Notes: generated by a model not told the origin, from the letters alone. 64,000 bases of DNA from Skermanella rosea (GCF_016806835.2 NZ_CP086111.1:4147471-4211470), one strand, 5' to 3'. Counted from the first letter of the stretch, positions 1 to 8,704 are shown. Made by a program: numbers and translations.

Positions 1-1112
1 TGGAGCTTGCCGAGCATGACGTTGCAGTCGGTCACCGTCAGCGGCCCGCCCCGGCGGTAGCAGGCGGGGCCGGGATTGGCACCGGCGCTTTCCGGGCCGA
101 CCCGGTAGCGGCTGCCGTCGAACACGCAGATCGACCCTCCGCCGGCGGCGACGGTATGGATGCGCATCATCGGCGCCCGCATCCGGACGCCGGCCACCTG
201 CGTCTCGAAGGTCCGCTCGAACTCGCCGGCATAGTGGGACACGTCGGTCGAGGTGCCGCCCATGTCGAAGCCGATGATGCGGTCGAAGCCCGCCATGGTG
301 GACGTCCGCACGGCGCCGACGATCCCGCCGGCCGGGCCGGACAGGATCGAGTCCTTGCCGTGGAACAGGCGCGCGTCGGTCAGGCCGCCGTTGGACTGCA
401 TGAACATCAGCCGGGTGCCGCCGAGCTGGGCCGCCACCCGGTCGACATAGCGGCGCAGGATCGGCGACAGGTAGGCGTCGACCACGGTGGTGTCGCCCCG
501 GCCGACCAGCTTCATCAGCGGGCTGACCTCATGGCTGACCGACACCTGGGTGAAGCCGACCGAGCGGGCGACCTCGGCGACGGCGCGCTCGTGCTCCGGA
601 TAGCGGTAGCCGTGCATGAAGACGACGGCGCAGGATCGGATGCCGGCCTCGAAGGCGCGGGTCAGCCCGGCCCGCGCGGCGGCGAGATCGACCGGAACGA
701 TCACTTGCCCGTCGGCGGCCACGCGTTCAGGAACCTCTACCGTGTGCGCGTAGAGCTGTTCCGGCAGGACGATGTGGCGGGCGAAGATCCTTGGCCGGGC
801 TTGGTAGCCGATGCGCAACGCGTCGGCGAAGCCCCGGGTGGTGACCAGGACGGTGGGTTCGCCCTTGCGCTCCAACAGGGCGTTGGTGGCGACCGTCGTC
901 CCCATCTTGACCGCGTCGATTCGGTCGGCCGGGATCGGCGCCCCGGCCGGAACGCCGAGCAGGTCGCGGATGCCCTGTATGGCGGCGTCGGCGTAGCGCT
1001 CCGGATTGTCGGACAGCAGCTTGTGCGTCACCACCGCGCCGTCCGGCCTCCGAGCCACCACGTCGGTGAAGGTGCCGCCGCGATCGATCCAGAATTGCCA
1101 TTTGCCGGTCAT
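1..1112 (-). CDS. 5-oxoprolinase / hydantoinase A-type ATPase, N-terminal part (runs off window start)
   Basis: This reading frame starts at the ATG complementary to 1110-1112 and remains open to the window edge, giving about 370 N-terminal residues. It opens with [19 protein letters not shown], the phosphate-binding start of the hydantoinase A/oxoprolinase N-terminal domain. Further on it has a GPAGGIVGA stretch and [13 protein letters not shown], typical of the second actin-like ATPase domain. The family hydrolyses 5-oxoproline or hydantoin rings at the cost of ATP. The [11 protein letters not shown] opening resembles the fused form of about 1200 residues more than stand-alone HyuA, but the remainder lies outside, so substrate and fusion state cannot be settled. 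It is divergent from the DUF3750 gene. Confidence 0.88.
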   Translation of the reverse strand, partial: MTGKWQFWIDRGGTFTDVVARRPDGAVVTHKLLSDNPERYADAAIQGIRDLLGVPAGAPIPADRIDAVKMGTTVATNALLERKGEPTVLVTTRGFADALRIGYQARPRIFARHIVLPEQLYAHTVEVPERVAADGQVIVPVDLAAARAGLTRAFEAGIRSCAVVFMHGYRYPEHERAVAEVARSVGFTQVSVSHEVSPLMKLVGRGDTTVVDAYLSPILRRYVDRVAAQLGGTRLMFMQSNGGLTDARLFHGKDSILSGPAGGIVGAVRTSTMAGFDRIIGFDMGGTSTDVSHYAGEFERTFETQVAGVRMRAPMMRIHTVAAGGGSICVFDGSRYRVGPESAGANPGPACYRRGGPLTVTDCNVMLGKL

Positions 1113-1213
1113 GCCCTGCCCGCTCCCCTGATTTCCGAATTGGTTTCGCATCGCAACAATATTGAGGCACACCCGCTTGGAATGTGCCACCCCCCAGGAT
1201 TATCTTCTATGTC

Positions 1214-2017
1214 ATGAAAGCCATGATCGTTTCGATGGCGGTCCTGTTGTTCCTGCTGACCGGTCCGATGCTGGTGGTGGCGATGGGGACCGTGACGCTG
1301 GGGGGCCACTGGTCCACCGCCAGCCGACAATCCTCCAATCAGGCTCCCGATCCAGCGACGACACCCGAGGCGGTCGTGCAGGTCTATGCCGCGCGCGCCT
1401 TCTCCTGGCGGGGAGCCTTCGGCACCCATCCCTGGTTCGCCGTGAAGCCGGCGGGAGCCTCGGACTATGTCGTATACGAGAAGATCGGCTGGCGTGTCAT
1501 GCGGGGCCTGCCGGCTATCTCGATCGCCCGGCGCACGCCCGACGGCTACTGGTTCGGCCAGAAGCCGACGATCCTGGCCGAACTGCGCGGCCCGGCGGCG
1601 GAAGCGGCCATCGCCAAGCTGGATGCCGCCGCCAAGGCCTACCCGTACAACGATACCTACCGGATCTGGCCCGGCCCCAACAGCAACACCTTCGCCGCGT
1701 TCGTCGGCCGGGCGGTGCCGGAACTGCGCCTCGACCTGCCGCCCACAGCCCTGGGCAAGGATTACCTGGCGCCATGGAGCCTGTTCGCGCCTGCGCCCAG
1801 CGGGACCGGCTGGCAGCTTTCGATCTTCGGCTTGGCCGGCGTGCTGGTCGCGGTGGAGGAAGGGATCGAGTTCAACGTGCTGGGCCTGACCGTCGGCATC
1901 GACCCGCTCGACCTCGCGATCAAGCTGCCAGGCCTGGGGCGCCTGGGACCGGGTCCCGGCGCCGAAGTGGACGAGGAGATCCTGGAGCGCGGCCGGGATC
2001 GCCAGCCGCCGGGATAA
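1214..2017 (+). CDS. DUF3750 family protein, membrane-anchored
   Basis: The protein has 267 residues. It begins with a hydrophobic N-terminal helix (about residues 4-28), which suggests a membrane anchor or signal sequence. The central part, with VQVYAARAFSWRGAFGTHPWF and later YRIWPGPNSNTFAAF, matches my recollection of the DUF3750 family, found in many proteobacteria and of unknown function. I chose the ATG at 1214 over an in-frame ATG at 1184 because it places the hydrophobic helix at the very N-terminus. The neighbours, a divergent oxoprolinase gene and a downstream REP/RAYT island, give no hint of its job. No catalytic motif is obvious. Confidence 0.75.
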   Translation: MKAMIVSMAVLLFLLTGPMLVVAMGTVTLGGHWSTASRQSSNQAPDPATTPEAVVQVYAARAFSWRGAFGTHPWFAVKPAGASDYVVYEKIGWRVMRGLPAISIARRTPDGYWFGQKPTILAELRGPAAEAAIAKLDAAAKAYPYNDTYRIWPGPNSNTFAAFVGRAVPELRLDLPPTALGKDYLAPWSLFAPAPSGTGWQLSIFGLAGVLVAVEEGIEFNVLGLTVGIDPLDLAIKLPGLGRLGPGPGAEVDEEILERGRDRQPPG

Positions 2018-2038
2018 CGGTATCGGAGGCGGATTATC

Positions 2039-2133
2039 GTAGGTCGGCCTTGGCCCGAAGGGCCAACGCCGACATGACGGCCGGAGCATTGGCGTGTGGC
2101 GTCGGCGTTCGCCTTCGGCGAAGGCCGACCTAC
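2039..2133. repeat. Inverted REP doublet (BIME-like) with GTAG heads
   Basis: Two REP-like units face each other. The left unit spans 2039-2073, starts with GTAGGTCGGCCTT and ends with AACGCCGAC. The right unit (2101-2133) reads the same way on the minus strand. Each carries an internal hairpin with a GAA loop, but the stems differ: TTGGCCC/GGGCCAA on the left and TTCGCC/GGCGAA on the right. Pairing is therefore preserved while the bases changed. GTAG followed by a hairpin is the known recognition layout for REP-associated tyrosine transposases, and such a gene starts about 60 bases downstream. The doublet also lies after the DUF3750 stop and could act as an mRNA 3' structure. Confidence 0.85.
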
Positions 2134-2196
2134 GGTTGACGGCCGTCAGCTAGAATGTCGCGGAGCAAGCATTCGGCCGCATGCTATCGTGGACGC

Positions 2197-2729
2197 ATGA
2201 GATACCGACGCGACCGCACTGCGGGCGGAACCTACTTCTTTACCGTGGTCACACACGAACGGCTGCCGATTCTTGCCAGTCCGGAGGCGGTCAATGCCTT
2301 GCGGTCGGCTTTTCGCAAGGTTCGAACCGACCGCCCATTCAAGATAGAAGCGATCGCGGTCCTGCCGGATCACCTGCATACCTTGTGGACGCTGCCGGAA
2401 GACGACGCCGATTATTCCATGCGGTGGCGGCTGATCAAACGTACCTTCTCGGCGGCTGTCGGCGCTCGGTCACGCGTCTGGCAGAACCGCTTCTGGGAAC
2501 ATCGGGTTCGTGACGAGACCGACTGGTGCCGTCACATCGACTATATCCACTGGAATCCGTCAAGCGCGGCATCGTGAATGAAGCTTGGGAATGGCCCTAT
2601 TCAAGCTTCAAGATCCATGTGCAGCGTGGCACCGATCCAGCGGATTGGCACCCGATCATCGTACCGACCCTCACGCCGCCGCCGGCTCCGGCTCCGGACC
2701 ACCGTTCCACTGGTCGAGCATGCCGTTGA
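2197..2729 (+). pseudogene. REP-associated tyrosine transposase (RAYT), frameshifted
   Basis: The first frame from ATG 2197 gives MRYRRDRTAGGTYFFTVVT, the usual RAYT N-terminus. It then carries the HUH-type motif PDHLHTLWTLP, and WQNRFWEH followed by the catalytic-tyrosine region HIDYIHWNP. Directly after the NP (near 2559) the frame changes: the expected VKRGIVNEAWEWPYSSF continues in the +2 frame, to a stop at 2727-2729. One G appears to be missing (CCGTCAAG where CCGGTCAAG is expected). In the original frame translation ends at 2577. Catalytic residues precede the break, but the conserved C-terminal segment is lost. Whether the break is real or a sequencing error cannot be told here. An in-frame ATG at 2155 would add 14 residues. 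The shifted tail overlaps the convergent GNAT gene by 59 bases. Confidence 0.85.
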
Positions 2730-3237
2730 CCATGGCCGTGCCGCTGTCCAGCGCCTCCTGGAGCAGGCTCATCTGGTTGGGCCAGGGGAGCTCGATGCGG
2801 CCGGTGACTTCGCCGCACTCGCTTTCCAGGTTGCCGAGGAACTTGCGGACGATCGACTGCATGCGGCGATTGCTGATCAGGCAGATCAGCACGAGGCGGC
2901 GAACTGTCCGGTTGCGCGCGACGGTGAGGATGCGCTGGATGACGCCCGACCCGAGCCCCTGGTTCTGGAAGCCCGGCTCGACGCTGACCGCCAGCTCGCC
3001 CTCGCCCGGCCAGACCTTGGGCTCGGTCCGCAGCTCGGCGACCGCGCGCAGCTCGCCGCGCACGAAACAGCCGACCATGATGGTGAAGCGCCAGTCGATG
3101 CCGCGACAGTAGCCGGCGATCGCCTCGTCGGTCTTGAACCCGCAGAAGCGGGCGTACCGGTCATTGGCCGAGAGCCGGAGAAGGTGGTCGCGATAGGCGT
3201 TCAGATCGGTTGGAAGGAGCTTGCGATAGACCGTCAT
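2671..3237 (-). CDS. GNAT family N-acetyltransferase
   Basis: The protein has 188 residues. The acetyl-CoA binding motif A is visible near residue 90 as EPGFQNQGLGSGVIQRIL (Q-x-x-G-x-G). It is preceded by the strand ELRAVAELR and the acidic GEGELAVSVE, both usual for the GNAT fold. The last 30 residues are a probable disordered tail ending PEPEPAAA. The substrate cannot be inferred. It is convergent with the broken RAYT gene, whose shifted reading frame runs over its 3' end, and divergent from the J-domain gene across about 260 bases. Confidence 0.85.
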   Translation of the reverse strand: MTVYRKLLPTDLNAYRDHLLRLSANDRYARFCGFKTDEAIAGYCRGIDWRFTIMVGCFVRGELRAVAELRTEPKVWPGEGELAVSVEPGFQNQGLGSGVIQRILTVARNRTVRRLVLICLISNRRMQSIVRKFLGNLESECGEVTGRIELPWPNQMSLLQEALDSGTAMVNGMLDQWNGGPEPEPAAA

Positions 3238-3498
3238 GGACGTGGTACTTCCGTGGAATCATAGCGGTTAACGCCTTCATCCCTGGAGCTTCCTTCCCTC
3301 GGTCGCACGTCGCGGCCGTTGCCGGCCGATCGGTACGATCACTGCCACTATATTGCACTGCAGCAAACGGTTTGGAAGGAGGATGGTTGCCGCGTTGCGA
3401 AAAAACAGCAGCGGATGACGTCGATGTCACAGTTGGCGCGGACCCGATCGGTGGCTATGCTCAGCCCCCTCTCCATTGCCGGACCTGTCGCGAGCATC

Positions 3499-4239
3499 AT
3501 GAGTATCTGGGGGAAAGTTCTGGGCGGAGCCGCAGGCTTCGCCATCGGCGGCCCGATCGGGGGTCTTCTCGGGGCGGTCGCCGGCCATGCGGTCGATCTG
3601 TACCGCGAGGACGAGGAGGGCGAGACCGATGCGACGCAGCAGATCGCCTTCACCATCGGCGTGATCGCGCTGGGCGCCAAGATGGCCAAGGTCGATGGCG
3701 TGGTGACCCGCCACGAGGTCAACGCCTTCAAGCAGGTGTTCAAGATCCCGCCCGACGAGATGAAGAACGTCGGGCGCATCTTCGATCTGGCGCGCCGCGA
3801 CAGCCAGGGCTGGGAGCCATACGCCAATCAGATCGCCAAGCTGCTGGCCGACCGCCCCGCGGTGCTGGAGGACCTGCTGGACGGGCTGTTCCACATCGCG
3901 CGGGCCGACGGCGAACTGCGCGAGGCCGAGATCGGCTACCTGGAAGGCATCGCGAAGGTGTTCGGCTTTTCCGACCGGGACTTCCTGCGAATCCGGGCGA
4001 GCAACGGCTGCGCGCCCAAGGACGATCCCTACGCCGTGCTCGGCCTGACGCCCGACGCCTCCGACGAGGAGATCAAGGCCGCACACCGCGGGCTCGTCCG
4101 CGACCACCACCCGGACAGGCTGATCGCCCAGGGGCTGCCGCAGGATTTCGTCGACATCGCCAACGACAAGCTGGCGGCGATCAACGCCGCTCACGACCGC
4201 ATCCGCAAGGAGCGGGGTGCCGTGATGGAAACCGCGTGA
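3499..4239 (+). CDS. TerB-region plus J-domain co-chaperone (DjlA-like)
   Basis: With ATG 3499 the protein has 246 residues. It begins with a glycine-rich hydrophobic segment (GGAAGFAIGGPIGGLLGAVAGHAVD, described here by its repeated G/A pattern at residues 6-30), then a helical TerB-like region (about 45-155), and ends with a J-domain (about 175-240) carrying the DnaK-stimulating HPD as RDHHPDRLI. This matches DjlA-type co-chaperones that recruit DnaK/Hsp70 at the inner membrane. The frame is open upstream to 3319, but the homologous start MSIWGKVLGG fits family proteins. There is no strong ribosome binding site at 3499, so the start is moderately sure. Confidence 0.85.
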   Translation: MSIWGKVLGGAAGFAIGGPIGGLLGAVAGHAVDLYREDEEGETDATQQIAFTIGVIALGAKMAKVDGVVTRHEVNAFKQVFKIPPDEMKNVGRIFDLARRDSQGWEPYANQIAKLLADRPAVLEDLLDGLFHIARADGELREAEIGYLEGIAKVFGFSDRDFLRIRASNGCAPKDDPYAVLGLTPDASDEEIKAAHRGLVRDHHPDRLIAQGLPQDFVDIANDKLAAINAAHDRIRKERGAVMETA

Positions 4240-4298
4240 CCGCCCTGCGGAGTTAGCGCTTGCCGAGACCGGGGTGATCTCCTTTATAGCTTCGGATC

Positions 4299-6122
4299 AT
4301 GGCACCTAATCCTCCTTTGGTCGCGCTGATGGGCGCCACGGTCACCTTCGGCGGTCTGCCGGTGTTCGAGAAGATCGATCTCGGCATCGCGCGGGGCGAC
4401 AAGGTATGCCTGGTGGGACGCAACGGCAGCGGCAAATCCACCCTCATGAAGCTGTTGGCGGGGCAGATCGCCCCGGACGACGGTGAACGTTTCCTCCAGC
4501 CCGGCGCGCGCGTCGCCTATCTGGCGCAGGAACCCTCGTTCGAGGGTTACGCGACGGTCCACGACTTCGTCGCCGAAGGGCTGCCGCCGGACGACCAGGA
4601 CTCGCTCCACCGGGTCGACGCGGTGCTCGACCGGCTAGCGCTGGCGGTCGACCGGTCGCCCATGGAGCTGTCCGGCGGCGAGGCGCGCCGCGCGGCGCTG
4701 GGACGGGCGCTGGTCTCCGCCCCCGACGTGCTGCTGCTGGACGAGCCGACCAACCATCTGGACCTGCCGACGATCGAGTGGCTGGAAGGCGAGCTCCAGT
4801 CCTATCGCGGCGGGCTGCTGCTGATCAGCCACGACCGAGCCTTCCTGTCGAAGCTCTCGCGGCGGACCCTGTGGCTCGACCGCGGCGGCATCCGCGAGAC
4901 GGAGCGCGGGTTCGCGGAGTTCGAGACCTGGCAGCAGGAGGTCTTCGCGTCCGAGGAGATCGCGGCCCACAAGCTGGACCGCAAGATCGCCGCCGAGACC
5001 CAGTGGATGCGGGAGGGCATCAGCGCCCGCCGGACCCGCAACATGGGCAGGGTCCGGGCCTTGCAGCAGCTGCGCACCGACCGCGCCGAACGGGTGCGCG
5101 GCGGCCAGCAGGTCAAGCTGGGGGTCGCCGAGGGCGAGGCCAGCGGGCGCATGGTGATCGAGGCGGAGCACGTCGCCAAGGGCTTCGATGCGCCGGAGGG
5201 CCGGCGGGAAGTCGCGAAGGATTTCTCGACCCGCATCCTGCGCGGCGACCGGGTCGGGCTGATCGGTCCGAACGGCGCAGGCAAGACCACGCTTCTGAAG
5301 ATCCTGACCGGCCAGATGCCGCCCGATTCGGGGACGGTGCGGCTGGGCGTGAACCTGCAGCCGGTCTATTTCGACCAGCGGCGCGCCTCGCTCGATCCCA
5401 ACGCCACGATCCACCAGACGCTCTGCCCGTTCGGCGGCGACAGCGTCTCGGTCGGCGGGCAGTCGCGGCACGTCGCGTCCTACATGCGGGATTTCCTGTT
5501 CGATCCCAAGCTGAAGGACACGCCGACCCGGGCGCTGTCCGGCGGCGAGCGGAACCGGCTGCTGCTGGCGACGCTGTTCGCCCGGCCGTCGAACCTGATG
5601 ATCCTGGACGAGCCGACCAACGACCTGGACATGGACACGCTGGACCTGCTGGAAGAGGTGCTGAGCGACTATGACGGCACGCTGCTGCTGGTCAGCCACG
5701 ACCGCGACTTCCTGGACCGGCTGGTGACCTCGGTCATCGCGGTGGAGGGGGCCGGCGAGGTCCAGGAATATGTCGGCGGCTATTCGGACTATGTCACCCA
5801 GCGCCCGGACCGCGCCGCACCGGACGCGGCCAAGGCCCGGAAGAAGGACGCGGGCCCGCCGGCCGAGGCCAAGCAGCGCCGCAAGCTGAGCTACCAGCAG
5901 CAGCGCGAGTTGGACCAGCTGCCGAAGCGGATGGAGGATCTGGGCGGGAAGATCAAGGCGGCGGAGGCGAAGCTGGCCGACGCCGACTTCTTCAGCCGGG
6001 ACCCCGCCGGGTTCCAGAAGACCAGCGAAGGCCTGGGCAAGCTCCAGGCGGAGCTGGAGGCGGCGGAGGAACGCTGGCTCGAACTGGAGGCATTGCGGGA
6101 AGAACTGGAAGCCTCCTCTTGA
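4299..6122 (+). CDS. uup: ABC-F family ATPase, Uup-like
   Basis: The protein has 607 residues with two ABC domains and no membrane segment. Walker A motifs are GRNGSGKST (about residue 39) and GPNGAGKTT (about 327). Signatures are LSGGEARRAALG and LSGGERNRLLLA. Walker B motifs are LLLDEPTNHLD and MILDEPTNDLD. The last 80 residues form a charged coiled coil rich in E, K and L, the Uup C-terminal domain reported to bind DNA. ABC-F proteins act on ribosomes or, for Uup, have been linked to precise excision of transposons and to replication. A -10-like TTTATA at 4283-4288 lies only 11 bases before the ATG and there is no clear Shine-Dalgarno sequence, so a very short leader is possible. The stop overlaps the next start. 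Confidence 0.92.
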   Translation: MAPNPPLVALMGATVTFGGLPVFEKIDLGIARGDKVCLVGRNGSGKSTLMKLLAGQIAPDDGERFLQPGARVAYLAQEPSFEGYATVHDFVAEGLPPDDQDSLHRVDAVLDRLALAVDRSPMELSGGEARRAALGRALVSAPDVLLLDEPTNHLDLPTIEWLEGELQSYRGGLLLISHDRAFLSKLSRRTLWLDRGGIRETERGFAEFETWQQEVFASEEIAAHKLDRKIAAETQWMREGISARRTRNMGRVRALQQLRTDRAERVRGGQQVKLGVAEGEASGRMVIEAEHVAKGFDAPEGRREVAKDFSTRILRGDRVGLIGPNGAGKTTLLKILTGQMPPDSGTVRLGVNLQPVYFDQRRASLDPNATIHQTLCPFGGDSVSVGGQSRHVASYMRDFLFDPKLKDTPTRALSGGERNRLLLATLFARPSNLMILDEPTNDLDMDTLDLLEEVLSDYDGTLLLVSHDRDFLDRLVTSVIAVEGAGEVQEYVGGYSDYVTQRPDRAAPDAAKARKKDAGPPAEAKQRRKLSYQQQRELDQLPKRMEDLGGKIKAAEAKLADADFFSRDPAGFQKTSEGLGKLQAELEAAEERWLELEALREELEASS

Positions 6123-6994
6123 GCCCCCGCGATATCGCCGCCGCCCTGGTCGTCATGGTGATCTGGGGCCTCAACTTCGCCGTGGCCAAGTACGGCCTGC
6201 GCGAATTCTCGCCCATGCTGCTGATGAGCCTGCGGTTCGCCATGGTGGCGGTGATGCTGCTGCCGTTCGTGGCGGTGCCGTGGGGACGCATGAAGGAGAT
6301 CTTCGTCCTGTCGGTGCTGCTGGGCGGCCTGCATTTCCCGCTGATGTTCACCGGGCTGACCCGGGTGGACGCGGCGGCAGCCTCGATCGCGATCCAGCTC
6401 CAGGTGCCGTTCTCCTCCATCCTCGCGGCGATCCTCTACAAGGACAAGCTGGGCTGGCGGCGCGGCCTGGGCATGGCGATCTCGTTCGGCGGCGTGATCG
6501 TGATCGCCGGCGAGCCCCGGGCCATGGACGGCAGCTGGTACCTGGGGCTGGTGGTGGTGGCCGCGCTGATCTTCTCCATCGTCAACATCCAGATCCGCCG
6601 GATCGGCTCGATCAACGGCTTCTCGCTCAATGCCTGGATGTCGGTGATGGCGGCGCCCCAGCTGATCGCCGTCTCGCTGCTGATGGAGAGCGGGCAAATC
6701 GAGCAGATCAGGGCGGCGTCCTGGCTGGGCTGGGGCAGCATCGCCTACATGGCGATCATGGTCACCATCGTGTCCTACGCGTTCTGGTATCCTCTGGTCC
6801 GCCGCTATCCGGTCAACCAGACCATGCCCTGGACGCTGCTGGTGCCGGTGTTCGGCGTGCTGTCCGGCGTCCTGCTGCTGGGCGAGCCGCTGACGCCGCC
6901 GATGGTGGTCGGCGGGTCGTTGACGCTGGTGGGAGTCGCGGTGATCATGATCCGGAAGGCGCCCAAGCAGAACCAGAACCAGTCGGCGACATGA
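6119..6994 (+). CDS. EamA/DMT family transporter
   Basis: The protein has 291 residues and about ten hydrophobic helices arranged as two EamA repeats (about residues 5-135 and 145-280). The start MSPRDIAAALVVMVIWGLNF is typical of drug/metabolite transporters. Translation begins at TTG 6119, which overlaps the uup stop TGA at 6120-6122, so translational coupling is likely. The 3' end overlaps the amidase gene by ATGA. The substrate is unknown; relatives export amino acids or small metabolites. Placement between an ABC-F gene and a peptidoglycan amidase gives no firm functional hint. Confidence 0.88.
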   Translation: MSPRDIAAALVVMVIWGLNFAVAKYGLREFSPMLLMSLRFAMVAVMLLPFVAVPWGRMKEIFVLSVLLGGLHFPLMFTGLTRVDAAAASIAIQLQVPFSSILAAILYKDKLGWRRGLGMAISFGGVIVIAGEPRAMDGSWYLGLVVVAALIFSIVNIQIRRIGSINGFSLNAWMSVMAAPQLIAVSLLMESGQIEQIRAASWLGWGSIAYMAIMVTIVSYAFWYPLVRRYPVNQTMPWTLLVPVFGVLSGVLLLGEPLTPPMVVGGSLTLVGVAVIMIRKAPKQNQNQSAT

Positions 6995-7701
6995 CGCTCT
7001 CCCCCAACCATGGCCCCCGCCCAGACGGCGTGCCGGTCGATATCCTGCTGGTCCACTATACCGGCATGCCGACGGGCGCCGAGGCCCTGGAGCGGCTGTG
7101 CGACCGGGCCTCCCAGGTCAGCGCGCACTATCTGGTGGACGAGGACGGGACGGTGACCCCCCTGGTGCCGGAGGAGCGGCGGGCCTGGCATGCCGGCGTC
7201 GGCTGCTGGCACGGCGAGCGCGACATCAACAGCCGCTCGATCGGCGTGGAGCTGGTGAACCCCGGGCACGAATGGGGCTACCGCCCCTTCCCGCCGGCCC
7301 AGATGGAGGCTTTCGCCGCCCTGGCGCGCGGCATCCTGGATCGGCATGGGATTTCGCCCCACCGGGTGCTCGCCCACTCCGACGTGGCGCCGGCCCGCAA
7401 GGAAGATCCCGGCGAATTGTTCGACTGGCGGGGACTGGCGGCGCGGGGCATCGGGCTGTGGCCCGAACCGGACGCGCGCGACGACGGACCGGGCCATGCG
7501 GTGGCGGAAGCGCAGGACTTGTTGGGCCGGTTCGGCTACGACGTCGCGGCATCGGGCGTGCTGGACGCCCCGACCCGGATCGCGGCGACGGCCTTCCAGC
7601 GGCATTTCATCCCCGACCGCGTGGCCTTCGGCCTGGACCGGAGCTTCATGCGCGTGCTCCGGGCGGCGGTGCGGCAGGCGGAAGCCCTCGCTTCCCGCTG
7701 A
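6991..7701 (+). CDS. N-acetylmuramoyl-L-alanine amidase (AmpD-like) with peptidoglycan-binding domain
   Basis: The protein has 236 residues. An amidase_2 domain spans about residues 10-145. Likely zinc ligands are His22 (in LLVHYTG), His129 and Asp139 (in LAHSDVAPARKEDPG), with Glu87 in SIGVELVNPG. A short helical peptidoglycan-binding-1 domain follows (about 165-230: AVAEAQDLLGRFGYDV...ATAFQRHFIPD). No signal peptide is seen, so a cytoplasmic role in recycling anhydro-muropeptides, as for AmpD, is likely. ATG 6991 overlaps the EamA stop by ATGA. An upstream open frame exists but runs through the EamA gene and is rejected as the start. Confidence 0.9.
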   Translation: MTLSPNHGPRPDGVPVDILLVHYTGMPTGAEALERLCDRASQVSAHYLVDEDGTVTPLVPEERRAWHAGVGCWHGERDINSRSIGVELVNPGHEWGYRPFPPAQMEAFAALARGILDRHGISPHRVLAHSDVAPARKEDPGELFDWRGLAARGIGLWPEPDARDDGPGHAVAEAQDLLGRFGYDVAASGVLDAPTRIAATAFQRHFIPDRVAFGLDRSFMRVLRAAVRQAEALASR

Positions 7702-7736
7702 TTTCCCCTCTTTGCACCGTCGGCATTGCAATTCTG

Positions 7737-7765
7737 TTGCATCGCACCCGCCCAGTGCCTAAGTT
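7737..7765 (+). promoter_or_regulatory. Probable sigma-70 promoter of rnpB
   Basis: TTGCAT (7737-7742) and TAAGTT (7760-7765) are separated by 17 bases. This would start transcription near 7772, exactly where the RNase P RNA helix P1 begins. The -10 is weak, so the call rests mainly on spacing and position. Confidence 0.5.
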
Positions 7766-7772
7766 CCCGGCC

Positions 7773-8190
<418 letters not shown>

Positions 8191-8560
8191 CCAATAATTA
8201 AGTTTTTCCTAATTCAACTTTCAGGATGTTCCTGCCGCTCGTGGGTTTTCATGGCCCGGAACCTGAGACAATGATGGGACGTATCGGGATAATCCTGTGG
8301 ACAAGCTGTTGATCACTATTCCGCACGGTTTCCGAGGCCGGTTTTCCCGATCCGAGTCGTTCAATGATTCAAAGACTCGTCATTTGAATTCGCCCGATCG
8401 TTATAAGAACGAAAAGGGAACAAACTTCAGAAACGCTCTTAGGATTAACTTGATGTTTAGGTTCTCGCTAAAAAGCGTGGCATCCACAATCCAACCTTGA
8501 GGAAAGACGAACGCAGCCGCGAAATTTCTTGATTCCAAAGGCCAATTACTGGCAACGGCA

Positions 8561-8590
8561 TTGACGGCCCATGAAATCCCATGTTATCCC
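8561..8590 (+). promoter_or_regulatory. Probable promoter of the mraZ operon
   Basis: TTGACG (8561-8566) is followed after 18 bases by TATCCC (8585-8590). The -35 matches the consensus at five of six bases and the -10 is weak. The MraZ repeats overlap the spacer and -10, which is what a repressible promoter would look like. Confidence 0.5.
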
Positions 8591-8601
8591 ATACTCACCC
8601 A
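8567..8601 (-). promoter_or_regulatory. MraZ operator: four TGGG-type repeats on the minus strand
   Basis: CCCA occurs at 8568-8571, 8578-8581, 8588-8591 and 8598-8601, exactly ten bases apart. Read on the minus strand this is TGGGN repeated with 5-base spacers. That is the pattern reported for the MraZ operator upstream of mraZ in E. coli, where three repeats are used. Here there are four and they point away from the gene. Position, about 100 bases before mraZ and over the putative -10, supports autoregulation by the MraZ encoded next door. Confidence 0.8.
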
Positions 8602-8704
8602 AGCTGCTGGGGCGGTACCCTTAAGGTCTAACCCCGAGGGCAAACCTAACCAAGGCGAAGGTGGTGCGGGGCCGATGGCTCGGACCGCAGGGCTTGAGGG
8701 TTAA

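Larger units (their letters stand above)
8191..8704 (+). promoter_or_regulatory. AT-richer control region between rnpB and the dcw cluster
   Basis: This 514-base stretch has no convincing gene and is visibly richer in A+T than its surroundings. It holds a cluster of three GANTC sites (8354-8358, 8366-8370, 8374-8378) inside a CGAGTC...GACTCG inverted repeat, a further GATTC at 8531, a -35-like TTGACG at 8561, and four CCCA repeats at 10-base spacing (8568-8601). A 67-codon open frame at 8297-8500 has no recognisable protein character. The region most likely carries the promoter and operator of the whole division cluster. Confidence 0.75.

Noticed and set aside
6280..6990. Extension of the amidase frame upstream of 6991
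   Set aside because: It lies inside the EamA transporter gene; the ATGA overlap start fits the amidase family length.
8295..8305. TGTGGACAA, one mismatch from a DnaA box
   Set aside because: A single imperfect box without a cluster or AT-rich unwinding region does not make an origin.
8198..8459. TTAA-N7-CTAA (8198) and TTAA-N7-TTTA (8445), near-matches to the CtrA site TTAA-N7-TTAA
   Set aside because: Each has a mismatch in the second half; in an AT-rich stretch such near-matches are expected by chance.
8297..8500. 67-codon open frame in the rnpB-mraZ spacer
   Set aside because: No ribosome binding site of note, no protein-like hydrophobicity pattern, AT-rich sequence with regulatory features.
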